From the NCBI GenBank assembly GCA_026708115.1, contig JAPOVL010000017.1:26263-90262 (forward strand): a stretch of 64,000 nucleotides of DNA, written 5' to 3'. How positions within the stretch are numbered: the first letter of the stretch is position 1; every line of letters starts with the position of its first letter. The notes below the pieces were generated by a model. The model was given only the letters and a program-made list of their open reading frames with translations. It was not told the origin of the DNA and did not search any database. This stretch comes from Chloroflexota bacterium. GTDB lineage: Bacteria; Chloroflexota; Anaerolineae; Aggregatilineales; Phototrophicaceae. Position numbers and translations under genes: made by a program. This document shows, piece after piece, positions 24,318-33,284 of the stretch.

Positions 24318-25409
24318 ATGCGCAAAATAGTTGCTTTACTGGTAGTACTTGTTCTATTGGTTGGGGTCTTCGTCACGACGGCGGATGGCCATTTGACGCC
24401 GATCAAGCTGCAATTGCAGTGGGTGGCGCAATCGCAGTTTGCCGGCTATTTCGCGGCGGTTGATTTGGGCTTCTACGCCGATGAAGGCTTGGATGTCACC
24501 ATTCTGGAGGGCGCGGTCGAGATCGTGCCGCAGCAGGTCGTGGCATCGGGCGGCGCGGAATTCGGCCTGGCCTGGGTGCCGAAGGTACTGGAATCGAACG
24601 AGCGCGGCGCCGATCTGGTCAATATTGCCCAGGTCTTCCAGCGCAGCGGTACACTGGAAGTTTCCTTCGTCGATACCGGCATTGAATCGGTCGAGGACTT
24701 CGCCGGCATGCGCATCGGCACTTGGGGCTTCGGCAACGAGCACGAGCTCTTCGCCGCCATGCGCGCGGTCGATATCGACCCGGAAAACGCCGATGACGTC
24801 ACCGTCATTCAGCAGCCTTTTGATATGTCGCTGCTGCTCAATGGCGAGCTGGACGCCGCGCAAGCCATGACCTACAACGAATACGCGCAGGTCCTGGAAG
24901 CGGTCAATCCCGATACCGGCGAGTTGTATCAGCCGGAGGATTTGAACGTCATCGACTTCAACGATGTTGGCACGGCCATGCTGCAGGATCACGTCTTCGT
25001 CAACGCCGATTGGCTGGCGGAAGAGGGCAACGAAGATCTCGCTGTGGCCTTCCTCAAAGCGAGCTTCCGGGGCTGGATCCATTGCCGGGACAATCCCGAT
25101 GAGTGCGTGGGCATCGTGCTGGACAACGGCTCGACCCTGGGCGAGAGCCACCAGACCTGGCAGCTGAACGAGATCAGCAAGCTGATCTGGCCCTCGCCGG
25201 CTGGCATCGGCATCATGGACGAGGATCTGTGGGCGCAGACCGTAGCCGTTTCGATTGAAGGGCTGGTGATCGGCGAAGAGCCGGGCATGGGCGCCTACCG
25301 CAGCGATCTGGCGCAGGCGGCGCTGGATGCGCTGGCCATGGACGACATGGATGTCACTGGCGAGATGTGGGAACCGGTCGAGGTCATGCTGCGACCCGGC
25401 GGCGAGTAG
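24318..25409 (+). CDS. NMT1/THI5-like ABC substrate-binding protein
   Basis: Exported solute-binding protein of 363 residues. The hydrophobic N terminus (MRKIVALLVVLVLLVGVFV) is a signal or anchor without a lipobox Cys. The mature protein starts with the family motif IKLQLQWVAQSQFAGYFAA, then LGFYADEGLDVTI. The family binds thiamine-pyrimidine precursors, riboflavin, taurine and similar solutes; here the pyrimidine-catabolic neighbours suggest a pyrimidine. AAGGAGG lies 10 bp before the ATG. A close paralogue is at 33285. Confidence 0.9.
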   Translation: MRKIVALLVVLVLLVGVFVTTADGHLTPIKLQLQWVAQSQFAGYFAAVDLGFYADEGLDVTILEGAVEIVPQQVVASGGAEFGLAWVPKVLESNERGADLVNIAQVFQRSGTLEVSFVDTGIESVEDFAGMRIGTWGFGNEHELFAAMRAVDIDPENADDVTVIQQPFDMSLLLNGELDAAQAMTYNEYAQVLEAVNPDTGELYQPEDLNVIDFNDVGTAMLQDHVFVNADWLAEEGNEDLAVAFLKASFRGWIHCRDNPDECVGIVLDNGSTLGESHQTWQLNEISKLIWPSPAGIGIMDEDLWAQTVAVSIEGLVIGEEPGMGAYRSDLAQAALDALAMDDMDVTGEMWEPVEVMLRPGGE

Positions 25410-25430
25410 TTTCTTAACCCTCACCCCAAA

Positions 25431-25455
25431 CCCCTCTCCCATAAAGGGAGAGGGG
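25431..25455. repeat. C-rich hairpin repeat, copy 2
   Basis: CCCCTCTCCC-ATAAA-GGGAGAGGGG, a perfect 10-bp stem, lies 21 bp after the binding-protein stop. It may protect or end the upstream transcript. It belongs to a family with 10825 and 49104. Confidence 0.7.
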
Positions 25456-25520
25456 CTTCACTGCACGCTCACCAACGGTGGGCGTGTCTCGCTTATGCCA
25501 TTTTCTCAGGACGGGAAGCT

Positions 25521-26462
25521 ATGCCTAATGCGCCGGCGCCGCTGTTCCGCGACCCGATCTACGATGGGGCTGCTGATCCGACAGTGATCTGGAATCGGCA
25601 GGAAGGCGCCTGGTGGCTGCTTTACACCAGTCGGCGCGCCAATGTGCCTTGCCGCGGCGTCGCCTGGGCGCACGGGACGGACATCGGCATTGCCAGTTCC
25701 GTCGACTGCGGACGCCATTGGATTTACCGCGGTACGCTGGCAGGGCTTGAATTCGAGCCTGGCAGGAATACGTTTTGGGCGCCGGAGGTCATTTGGCATG
25801 CGGGCCGGTACCACATGTATGTGAGCTATGTCCGCGGCGTGCCCCAGGACTGGTCCAGTCCCCGCGCCATCGCGCATTTGACCAGCGAGGACCTTTGGCG
25901 CTGGCAGTACCAAAGCACCTTGAGCTTGTCGTCCGATCGCGTGATTGACGCGGCGGTGCAGCGCATGCCAGGCGGCCATTGGCGCATGTGGTACAAGGAC
26001 GAAGTTAGTGGCTCGCAAACCTGGGCGGCGGACAGCGACGATCTGTACTGCTGGACGGCGCGCGGTCCGGTCATCAGCGATTGCGCGGGCGAAGGGCCGA
26101 ATGTTTTCTATTGGCGCGGCAGCTATTGGATGGTCGTCGATCACTGGGCTGGGCTGGGCGTCTATCGGTCGGCGGAGGCGGAAAACTGGCGCCGCTGCGG
26201 GACTATCCTGGACGCGCCCGGCAGGAGGAGGGACGACGGCGCGATTGGCGGTCATGCGGATGTATTGGTAAATGGAGAGCGCGCCTTCATTTTCTATTTT
26301 ACGCATCCCGATTGGGACCGGGACGAAGCGTATGGCATGGACGAGATTCACCCCTTTCGCGTGAAGCGAACGGCGTTGCAAGTCGCGGAGCTGGCAGTGC
26401 GAGATGGCATGCTGATTTGTGATCGTGACAAAGATTTCGATTTTCAGCTGCAGCCCGATTGA
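25521..26462 (+). CDS. GH43-like five-bladed beta-propeller glycosidase
   Basis: A 313-residue protein, without a signal peptide, of the GH43/GH62-like propeller type. D19 in YDGAADPTVIW fits the general base, the Asp in SDRVIDAAVQR fits the pKa modulator, and the Glu in CAGEGPNVFYW fits the general acid. Repeated blades with WYKDE, YYF and SYWMVVDHW follow. It may hydrolyse an imported arabinoside or xyloside. It stands alone after the NMT1-type importer and converges with a desaturase-like gene, so its role there is unclear. Confidence 0.8.
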   Translation: MPNAPAPLFRDPIYDGAADPTVIWNRQEGAWWLLYTSRRANVPCRGVAWAHGTDIGIASSVDCGRHWIYRGTLAGLEFEPGRNTFWAPEVIWHAGRYHMYVSYVRGVPQDWSSPRAIAHLTSEDLWRWQYQSTLSLSSDRVIDAAVQRMPGGHWRMWYKDEVSGSQTWAADSDDLYCWTARGPVISDCAGEGPNVFYWRGSYWMVVDHWAGLGVYRSAEAENWRRCGTILDAPGRRRDDGAIGGHADVLVNGERAFIFYFTHPDWDRDEAYGMDEIHPFRVKRTALQVAELAVRDGMLICDRDKDFDFQLQPD

Positions 26463-26470
26463 TACGCCGC

Positions 26471-26483
26471 AGCCGCTCGGCGG
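26471..26483. repeat. Truncated start of the 80-nt element
   Basis: The first 13 bases of the 80-nt element (AGCCGCTCGGCGG) appear here, 8 bp after the GH43-like stop, then run into a GGGCGAGCC hairpin. It is the only partial copy found and marks a junction between two repeat families. Confidence 0.5.
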
Positions 26484-26488
26484 AAACC

Positions 26489-26513
26489 AAAAAGGGCGAG
26501 CCAAGGCTCGCCC
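26489..26513 (-). terminator. Rho-independent terminator of the desaturase-like gene
   Basis: Read on the minus strand, a perfect 9-bp stem GGGCGAGCC/GGCTCGCCC with a TT loop is followed directly by five T. It lies 30 bp beyond the desaturase stop, between convergent genes. Confidence 0.8.
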
Positions 26514-26542
26514 CTACAGTTCGCTTGGTTGGGTGTCCCGCG

Positions 26543-27553
26543 TTAACTCCCGTGCATGGCGCGTTTGCGGGCGAGCATCTTCTCGCGCGCTTCGGGGCTG
26601 CCGTCGTGGCTGGTGCCGAACCAATGATCGAAGGGCATGCCCATCTCGCCGTAATTGCATTCGAAGTAGCGATGATGCAGCGAATGGTAGTAGGACGCCC
26701 CTGACTTGACCTTAACACCGTCTTTGATCACGAAGTCGTCAAAGCCGCCATGCCCCAGAATCGCGGCGAAAGTGGCGTGCTGCCCATTCATCATCATGTG
26801 GATGGGATGCGAAGCCACCACCCAGTGAATCAGCATGCAGGTGTAATAGAGCAGGTGCTCGATCGGATGCATCGATAAACCCGACCAGGGACCGATGTCG
26901 ATGTTTCGGTGATGCACGTGATGCGCGATTTTGTAGAAGAACTTCACATGCAGCAAGCGGTGCGCCCAGTAAAAGTGAAAGTCCCGCCAGAGCGGCACAA
27001 GCACGAGAATCACCAGGAACCAGATCGGCTGCGCGCGCGGGTCCACGAAGGGGATGATGCCGTTGGCATAAGCCCAGAGCATGACCACTTCAAAGCCGGT
27101 CCAAATCGTTCCGGCGCTGACGACGCTCCAGAAAACGTTGTCGCGCACCTGGTCGTTCCAGAGGAACTTTTTGCTCTTGCCCATCCATGTAGGCGACCAC
27201 TTGTATTGGTAGCCCTGCGCCTTATTCGACCAAAGGCGGACGTGCAAAACGGTCGCCAAAGCGATCAACATCACCTGATTGCGGATGAAAACCTCGGCAA
27301 TCCAGCCGACGCTGAACTCCTTCATACGCGCCATCTCCGGGGTCAGGAACATCCAGGTCACCGTCGCCACGATCATGTACATCAGATTGATGGGCCAGAT
27401 ATATTCTTTGAACCACTTGGCTATTGCCCGCGGTTTCGGCGGCCAAACGAATACCGGATTGGGGCTGATTTCTTTGTCCGGCTTCCAATAACCGCGCTCG
27501 TCCCGCGGCATGCCGTCAGCCAGTCCGTCTCTTTCTGCGCTTATTTGTGCCAT
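26543..27553 (-). CDS. Sterol desaturase/fatty acid hydroxylase superfamily membrane protein
   Basis: Di-iron membrane oxygenase of 336 residues. The His boxes are clear: HFYWAHRLLH, HHVHHR and HSLHHRYFE, with hydrophobic segments between them. Such enzymes hydroxylate or desaturate lipids, carotenoids or sterol-like molecules. The ATG at 27553 is used; an upstream TTG is two codons earlier. It is a close paralogue of the protein at 32146. The two lie on either side of a sugar-transport operon, each beside an NMT1-type binding protein. The substrate is unknown. Confidence 0.88.
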   Translation of the reverse strand: MAQISAERDGLADGMPRDERGYWKPDKEISPNPVFVWPPKPRAIAKWFKEYIWPINLMYMIVATVTWMFLTPEMARMKEFSVGWIAEVFIRNQVMLIALATVLHVRLWSNKAQGYQYKWSPTWMGKSKKFLWNDQVRDNVFWSVVSAGTIWTGFEVVMLWAYANGIIPFVDPRAQPIWFLVILVLVPLWRDFHFYWAHRLLHVKFFYKIAHHVHHRNIDIGPWSGLSMHPIEHLLYYTCMLIHWVVASHPIHMMMNGQHATFAAILGHGGFDDFVIKDGVKVKSGASYYHSLHHRYFECNYGEMGMPFDHWFGTSHDGSPEAREKMLARKRAMHGS

Positions 27554-27651
27554 TTTCAATTAGCCTTAAGATCTTTAGGACTTGCGATAAACTCAAGCAT
27601 AGCGCGGGCCGGCGGCGAATGCAAGATTGCGCGGGCAGAAGGGTGGATTTT

Positions 27652-28509
27652 TTACTCGCCTGCTGTGTTCAGAATAATGCCTTGCATAAAATGCTTTTGA
27701 AGGGCAAAGAACAGGATGAGTGTCGGAATCGATGCTGTCAGCGCGCCGGCCATCTGTTGAGGGATGCTGCCCTTGCCGTAGGTGCCGGACAGCATCGCCA
27801 ACGATGTCATGACCGGTCGCACATCGTCTGACTTCGCCAGAACCTGTCCAAAGAGAAAGTCATTCCATATCCAACTGAACTGCGTCACAAAGAGAAAAAG
27901 GGCGGGAGCTTTCGCCATTGGAAGCACAATGCGCAAGTAGGTTTGAAAGGAAGATGCCCCATCTAATGATGCTGCCTCAATCACTTCCCCTTGCATGCCG
28001 ATGAAATAGTTGCGGAAGACGAATATACAGAAGGGCACAGCAATGGCCGAGTAGAACAGCAGCATTCCAATGCGGGTATCGTAAAGACCGACCGACTGGT
28101 ACAGCCCAAACAAGGGCATTAGATACATCTGAAAGGGGAAGATAGTGCCGCTGTAGATGATCAGAAACCAGAAGAATGGGAAGCGGATTTTCAGCATGGC
28201 AATAGAATATGCCGCGGATGAGGCGGCGACTACCGCAGTCGCAGAACCGACGAAAGCGTAAATCAGACTGCTAACGATCCCGTTGCCGATACCGGCCAAT
28301 TCGGAAGCGGAACTTATGTTGTCGAAGATCATGGCGGCATTCTCTGGCAGCGCTAGGATGCCGCTCTGCGATTGCTCCCTGGGGGTCTTCATACTGCTCA
28401 GCGCCACGATCGCCAGTGGGGTAACCCAAGCCATTGCGAACACGCATAGCAGCCCCAGCACGATGTATCGGTCGAGAGAGCGTTTCCCTTTAGACAATCG
28501 CTGTATCAT
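27652..28509 (-). CDS. Carbohydrate ABC permease, MalG/CUT1 type
   Basis: Six-segment permease of 285 residues. The EAA loop is VIEAASLDGASSFQTYLRIVLPMAKAP. It ends with FMQGIILNTAGE, matching the usual MalG tail. The start at 28509 overlaps the stop of the MalF-type gene as ATGA, so the two are translationally coupled. With 28506 and 30811 it forms a CUT1 sugar importer. No ATPase gene is near, so a shared MalK-type ATPase is needed. Confidence 0.9.
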   Translation of the reverse strand: MIQRLSKGKRSLDRYIVLGLLCVFAMAWVTPLAIVALSSMKTPREQSQSGILALPENAAMIFDNISSASELAGIGNGIVSSLIYAFVGSATAVVAASSAAYSIAMLKIRFPFFWFLIIYSGTIFPFQMYLMPLFGLYQSVGLYDTRIGMLLFYSAIAVPFCIFVFRNYFIGMQGEVIEAASLDGASSFQTYLRIVLPMAKAPALFLFVTQFSWIWNDFLFGQVLAKSDDVRPVMTSLAMLSGTYGKGSIPQQMAGALTASIPTLILFFALQKHFMQGIILNTAGE

Positions 28510-29483
28510 AAGGCGCTTCGCTTCAATGTCGCTCGCAAATAGAAGATAGAAAATGCAATAACAATCGTGGACAGGATCACCGCCACCGCCCCGGCGTACC
28601 CCATTCGCCACATGATAAAAGCCTGGCGGTACATCGTCACAGCCAGCGTTTCGGATGAGCGTCCCGGTCCGCCTTGGGTCATCACCCAGACCAGGTCAAA
28701 AGTCATAAAGCTTCCGATGACCGACATGATGACGACAATCGCCGTGATGGGTCGGAGCAGGGGCAGTTTGATGCGCCAGAAGAGTATCCGCTCGCCAGCG
28801 CCGTCTATCTTTGCCGCTTCGATGAGTTCGGGCGGTATGGTCTGCAAGCCAACCAGAAACAGCACCATGCTCGGTCCAAGCGCGCGCCAGGAGGCCGCGA
28901 CGATCATCGCCAGCGTGTTTGTCGGCGCAAATACCAGCCATGGGCGCGCCAGCGCGTCAAGGCCGACCCAGCGCAGCGTTTCATTCAAGACGCCATTGTT
29001 GGTGTAAACATAGCTCCAGATAGCGGCGACCACCGTCGTCGACAAAATCGCCGGCAGATAGATGAGGGTTTTCAAGACCCGCTGCCCGGGGATTCGCTCC
29101 AATACCACAGCCAGTAGCAAGCCGCCCGCGACCGGCAGCAGCAAGCTCCCCCCGGTCCAGATCAAAGTGTTGCTGAACGACCTGGTGAAAGTCGGGTCGC
29201 GGATGGCGTCAATGTAGTTTTGCAAGCCGACAAAACTGGGCGGGGTAATCAAATCCCAATCGGTAAAGCTGATGGCAAAGGTATGGGCGACCGAATAAAG
29301 CAGCAGCCCGCCTACCAGCAGAAGCGCTGGCAACAGATAAAGATAAGGCTCAATCGTGCGCAACAGCGCCTGCGCGCGCTTGGGCGCGTCGACTGACGCC
29401 TCTCCCAGCGCTGTGGCCGAGACCTCATTAGAAAGCGGATCAGTGCTCACTTGCTTTGTATCGGGCAAACCGCCCGCCTGCAT
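28506..29483 (-). CDS. Carbohydrate ABC permease, MalF/CUT1 type
   Basis: Permease of 325 residues with six main membrane segments and the EAA loop LIEAAKIDGAGERILFWRIKLPLLRP. A soluble N-terminal stretch of about 40 residues precedes the first segment. It is separated from the binding-protein gene by 47 bp containing a perfect 9-bp hairpin, and overlaps the MalG-type gene downstream. Confidence 0.9.
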   Translation of the reverse strand: MQAGGLPDTKQVSTDPLSNEVSATALGEASVDAPKRAQALLRTIEPYLYLLPALLLVGGLLLYSVAHTFAISFTDWDLITPPSFVGLQNYIDAIRDPTFTRSFSNTLIWTGGSLLLPVAGGLLLAVVLERIPGQRVLKTLIYLPAILSTTVVAAIWSYVYTNNGVLNETLRWVGLDALARPWLVFAPTNTLAMIVAASWRALGPSMVLFLVGLQTIPPELIEAAKIDGAGERILFWRIKLPLLRPITAIVVIMSVIGSFMTFDLVWVMTQGGPGRSSETLAVTMYRQAFIMWRMGYAGAVAVILSTIVIAFSIFYLRATLKRSAL

Positions 29484-29494
29484 TCAGGATGCTT

Positions 29495-29519
29495 GGAGAG
29501 GCGCTTGATACGCCTCTCC
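29495..29519 (-). promoter_or_regulatory. Intercistronic hairpin between binding protein and permease
   Basis: GGAGAGGCG pairs perfectly with CGCCTCTCC around a 7-nt loop, 12 bp after the binding-protein stop and 12 bp before the permease start. There is no T run. Such hairpins stabilise upstream mRNA and limit downstream expression, as known for malE-malF. Confidence 0.6.
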
Positions 29520-29530
29520 TGTTCCCGATT

Positions 29531-30811
29531 CTATTCGCCGCCGGCGCTTGCCCAATAATCCTGAGCAATCTGCTCCGCGCCGTCCAGAACCGTCTGCAAG
29601 GCAGCCGGATCCAACACAAACTGACCGAGCAAATCAACCACTTGCTCGACGATTTGCGGCGGCGTGGCTTCCCAGTATCGCGTATAGAGCTCGTATTCGC
29701 CGTTGGCGACGGCATTCGCCAGATCAACCAGATGTCCCGGGCGCGTCTCTTCGGGCGCCAGCAGACTCGGCGAGTTGATGTCGCTGGTTTCGGCCCAAAT
29801 CGTTTGCGCTTCTACGCCCATGAAGTAATCGGCAAACTCGAGCGCGACATCGCGCTGCGGCGAATTCTCGGCAAGCAGCAGCGGACGTCCCTCAATGATC
29901 AGGCTGCGATTCCCCGCTTCTGTGATACCCGGCATGACGAATATGCCATAGTCCTCACCGGCGACGAAACCGCCACGCGCGAGGGTGGCTGTATACCAGT
30001 CGCCAATCAGAAACATGCCAATACTGCCGCTCACAAATGGTTCCGCCCAGTTGTCGGCGAAGTCGCCCGGCTGCGAGAAGTAGCCCGCGTCGAGCAGATC
30101 GCGCCACTGCTCCATAATGGCGACAACCTGGGGATCGTTGTAAGCCGTCTCGCCCGACATCACACTCTGATAAAGAGCGGGATCAACGCGCACCATCATT
30201 TCTTCGAACCAGATAAAACTGCACCAACGGCAGCCAACCACGTCCAGACCGAAGGGGGTTACGCCATTGCTCTTTAGCGCTTCCGCAACCGCCATCAGCT
30301 CGTCCCATGTGGTCGGGGCTTCGAGGCCATGTTCAGCAAAGACATGCTTGTTGTAAAAGACGACCCAGTAGTTGATCATCTTCGGCAAGCCATAGGCGCG
30401 CCCGTCAAAGCCAAATGAACCCATCATGCTGGCTGGGTATCCACCGTTGTCAATGTGCGTTTGCCAGATGTCGGTGACATCCGCAAGCAGCCCCGCGTCC
30501 ACCAGGTCTTTCATACGATAGCCAAACCACCAGTCAAAGAGCGGGAAAGCGTCTTCGGTCGGCAGCGCGCCGCGCACCGCAGCCTGGTAAGAGTCGGTCG
30601 AGGTGAAAATTACCGTGTTGACGCCGATGCCGATTACGCCACGCGACGCCTCGTCGAGCGCATCCTGACCGGCCTCGTGCCAGGCCGCGTCATTCGCCCA
30701 GTCGATCACAACGGGGTCATCCTGCGCCGTTACACTGCCTCCCAGAATCAGCACGGGGATGAGCAGCAGTGCCGCTATTTTTCGCATTAACGCGATGTTG
30801 TTTCTCTTCAT
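29531..30811 (-). CDS. Extracellular sugar-binding protein of a CUT1 transporter
   Basis: Solute-binding protein of 427 residues. The signal peptide runs MKRNNIALMRKIAALLL to about GGSVTAQ; no lipobox Cys is present. The family-1 pattern is seen in PTTWDELMAVAEALKSNGVTPFGL, GSIGMFLIGDWY and FADYFMG. The start at 30811 follows an AAGGAG site; a longer in-frame reading is unlikely. It is the first gene of the importer unit, behind a decayed DeoR gene. The sugar is unknown. Confidence 0.9.
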   Translation of the reverse strand: MKRNNIALMRKIAALLLIPVLILGGSVTAQDDPVVIDWANDAAWHEAGQDALDEASRGVIGIGVNTVIFTSTDSYQAAVRGALPTEDAFPLFDWWFGYRMKDLVDAGLLADVTDIWQTHIDNGGYPASMMGSFGFDGRAYGLPKMINYWVVFYNKHVFAEHGLEAPTTWDELMAVAEALKSNGVTPFGLDVVGCRWCSFIWFEEMMVRVDPALYQSVMSGETAYNDPQVVAIMEQWRDLLDAGYFSQPGDFADNWAEPFVSGSIGMFLIGDWYTATLARGGFVAGEDYGIFVMPGITEAGNRSLIIEGRPLLLAENSPQRDVALEFADYFMGVEAQTIWAETSDINSPSLLAPEETRPGHLVDLANAVANGEYELYTRYWEATPPQIVEQVVDLLGQFVLDPAALQTVLDGAEQIAQDYWASAGGE

Positions 30812-30863
30812 TTCATAATCTCCTTGCATAAGAAACTTGGCTGGACGAACTTGCTTTATCGTC

Positions 30864-31317
30864 TTATAGTCTATTCTCCTTAATGGACGGGCTGCGTCCG
30901 AGTTTGCTTCCATCAGCTGTCAAGATGACACTCTGGGCTTGTTTTACCATCGTTCGCTTGGCTTCGCCTTCAAGTGTGTTGCCGGTTGTTACATTCTGTA
31001 AGCCGAACCCGCCTGTTGCCAAAAACACAATGTCGGCGTTGAACAGCTCCCGCGAGCGCGTTAATTGTCGAAGAAGGCCACCGGGCATCACAAGTTCAAC
31101 TTTGGGATAGTGCGTGGCAGCGTCAGCGATATTGAGCGCGGGCGTAACGATACGCAAATACTCCATGTCAGGCGGCAGATGGTAAGGGACTTCTAAAGTC
31201 ATGGCGCCCACATCCAAAAGGACCGTATGTCCCAACTCCATGAACTCGGCAGCTCTTTTCCCAATCCGTTGCTTTGATTCGCGATTGAGTTCGGTTCGTC
31301 GTTGAAGCGACGCACTT
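30864..31317 (-). pseudogene. Decayed DeoR-family regulator remnant
   Basis: The frame keeps the central part of a DeoR sensor domain: RRTELNRESKQRIGKRAAEF runs into HTVLLDVGAMTLEV, then VTPALNIADAA, VMPGGLLRQ, VFLATGGFGL, EGEAKRTMV and VILTADGSKLG. A stop at about 31317 cuts off the helix-turn-helix. The segment between LLRQLTRS and LFNADIV seems shortened by about 15-20 codons, and the C-terminal end after SKLG is lost. It lies directly upstream of the sugar importer it may once have regulated. Confidence 0.65.
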
Positions 31318-31379
31318 TACGCAAACAGTTCAAAATCAGGCAAAAGATCAAGCAGCTATCCTGCTCAGAGCAGGGACAA

Positions 31380-31580
31380 TTAGCGGTCGGTATCGCGCGA
31401 GTTCCCAGAAAGCAGAAGCGCTTCCTCCGCTGGCTGTAGTAATCGAGAGGGCGGCGTGTATGTAGCAGAGCGCGGATCACTGTTCTTCGAACTGCCAGAC
31501 GCCACTGGCAGACTCCCGAAATCATCAGCGGTAATCACATTTGGTCTCTGTATATTTTTCTGTGAATTCTTCTCACTCAT
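31380..31580 (-). CDS. Small hypothetical protein
   Basis: A 66-residue reading frame rich in Ser, Pro and Asn, without domain signs. Its start overlaps the stop of the 141-codon gene upstream by 8 nt, which suggests translational coupling. That overlap is the main reason to regard it as real. Confidence 0.4.
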   Translation of the reverse strand: MSEKNSQKNIQRPNVITADDFGSLPVASGSSKNSDPRSATYTPPSRLLQPAEEALLLSGNSRDTDR

Positions 31581-31998
31581 TTTGCACCTCGTTGGTAATG
31601 AAAAAGCTATTCCGGGATAAGATGCCCCAGTCGGCGATGCCAGGTACTTCTATATGATATTCGTAATGACCCGGACCGACAATATCGAGAACCTCGACTC
31701 TCAACTGGTATATGAAACGCCGCGAATGCCGAAAGTCAAGCGCAATTGGTGTCTCACGCAGTATCTTTTCACCACCAGGAGCCAACCACCTCGCAACGGC
31801 TGGATAGATTTTTTGGTCGGCTTCGTCTTCTATTACCCAGAATGAAACGAAGTGAAGTAGTGGTTTCAGATTGATCGTAGTCAGTTCATTGGAGAGTGGG
31901 AACGGGACATTCAATCTGTTTAGAACGCGCCATAAGACTGGCTCGTTATTATGCAGCAGGTAGTCTCTACAAATCACTGCCCAATCATTCCTGATCAT
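31573..31998 (-). CDS. Hypothetical protein, DUF6941-like
   Basis: A 141-residue soluble protein. The start MIRNDWAVICRDYLLHNNEPVLWRVLNRL, the central FVSFWVIEDEADQK and ARWLAPGGEKI, and a late GHYEYHIEV recall small DUF6941-type beta-rich proteins of phage- or island-like settings. The match is from memory and weak. It is coupled to a 66-codon gene. Its base usage looks richer in A and T than the surrounding genes, which may point to transfer. Confidence 0.55.
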   Translation of the reverse strand: MIRNDWAVICRDYLLHNNEPVLWRVLNRLNVPFPLSNELTTINLKPLLHFVSFWVIEDEADQKIYPAVARWLAPGGEKILRETPIALDFRHSRRFIYQLRVEVLDIVGPGHYEYHIEVPGIADWGILSRNSFFITNEVQNE

Positions 31999-32145
31999 GA
32001 TAGTGCCTTGCGTTATGGCGCATCACAGCGGATCATAATCTATCAGTATTTCGTTTCTAAATTGACCAGTTCTTTGAGGGTGATGTTGAAGAGTACGCGG
32101 GCGATGCATTTTCGGCCCGCGGACACGGCCCCGCAGACACATGGC

Positions 32146-33156
32146 TCAGCCGCCGTGCATGGCGCGCATCCTGGCCAGCATTTTCTCGCGCGCTTGCGGT
32201 GAACCGTCGCAGTTGGTGCCAAACAAATGATCGAGCGGAATCGTGGGTTCGCCGTAATTGCACTCGAAGAAGCGATGATGCAGCGAATGCCAATAATTGC
32301 CGTACGAGATCTTCATGTTGTCATTGACGACAATCTCTTCAAAGCCGCCGTGACCCGTAATTGAGCCGAAGGTCACCTGCTGTCCCTGGAAGATCATATT
32401 GATCGGATGCGCGCCGATGACCCAGTGGAGCAGCATGCTCGCGTACATCACGATATGTTCAATCGGGTGCTGCGACAGGCCCGACCAGGGACCGACTTCG
32501 ATATTCCGGTGATGCACATGATGAATGTGTTTGTAAAGAAACTTCACATGCAGCAGGCGGTGTCCCCAATAGAAGTAAAAGTTGTACCATAGCGGCGACA
32601 GGAAGAGGATCAAGGCGAAGGCGACTGGCTGTTCGCGCGGGTCAAGAAATGCGATAAAGCCGTTGGCGTAGGCATAGTGCATCAGCACTTCAAAGCCCGT
32701 CCAAACCGTGCCAGCGCTGGCGATGCTCCAAAACATGTTGTCGCGCACTTGATCGTTCCAGAGGAATTTCTTGCTTTTGCCCATCCACTTCAGCGACAGC
32801 TTGTATTGATAACCCTGTGTCTTCAGGGTCCACATGCTTACATGGAGCACGGACGCGTAGGCAATCAACATGATCTGGTTGCGCAGGAAGATCTCGAGCA
32901 TCCAGCCGGCGCGGAATTCGGTCATCCGCGACATCTCCGGCGTCAGGTAAAGCCAAGTCACAACTGCCACGATCATGAAGAGGATATTGTAGGGCCACAA
33001 ATACTCTTTCAGCCACAGCGCCGCTGCGCGTGGCTTGGGCGGCCAAGAGAACCACGGATTGGGCGCGCCGACATCGCCCTCGGGCCTCCAGTAGCCGCGC
33101 TCGTCACGCGGCATGCCGTCAGCTAGACCGTCTCGTTCCACACTTATATTTGCCAT
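32146..33156 (-). CDS. Sterol desaturase/fatty acid hydroxylase superfamily membrane protein
   Basis: Di-iron membrane oxygenase of 336 residues, paralogue of the protein at 26543: both begin with SxERDGLADGMPRDERGYW and share the His boxes (here HRLLH, HIHHVHHR, HSLHHRFFE). Changes are spread along the length, so the duplication is not recent. The ATG at 33156 is used rather than a TTG three codons upstream. It is divergent from the NMT1-type binding protein at 33285. Role in lipid or isoprenoid oxidation is inferred. Confidence 0.88.
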   Translation of the reverse strand: MANISVERDGLADGMPRDERGYWRPEGDVGAPNPWFSWPPKPRAAALWLKEYLWPYNILFMIVAVVTWLYLTPEMSRMTEFRAGWMLEIFLRNQIMLIAYASVLHVSMWTLKTQGYQYKLSLKWMGKSKKFLWNDQVRDNMFWSIASAGTVWTGFEVLMHYAYANGFIAFLDPREQPVAFALILFLSPLWYNFYFYWGHRLLHVKFLYKHIHHVHHRNIEVGPWSGLSQHPIEHIVMYASMLLHWVIGAHPINMIFQGQQVTFGSITGHGGFEEIVVNDNMKISYGNYWHSLHHRFFECNYGEPTIPLDHLFGTNCDGSPQAREKMLARMRAMHGG

Positions 33157-33284
33157 GCCGGCCAACCTCTATAACTCCAAGAAAATGTTTTATGCTTAGA
33201 GTATAGCAATGTCAGTGCTTGGAGCGCCAATCGATTCCTAGATCTGCGTCGCTTCTGTTGGGAACAAGCGAAAGGAAAACCTTC

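Noticed and set aside
24354..25442. A 362-codon minus-strand reading frame
   Set aside because: Antisense to the binding protein gene with clear NMT1/THI5 motifs and a strong ribosome site.
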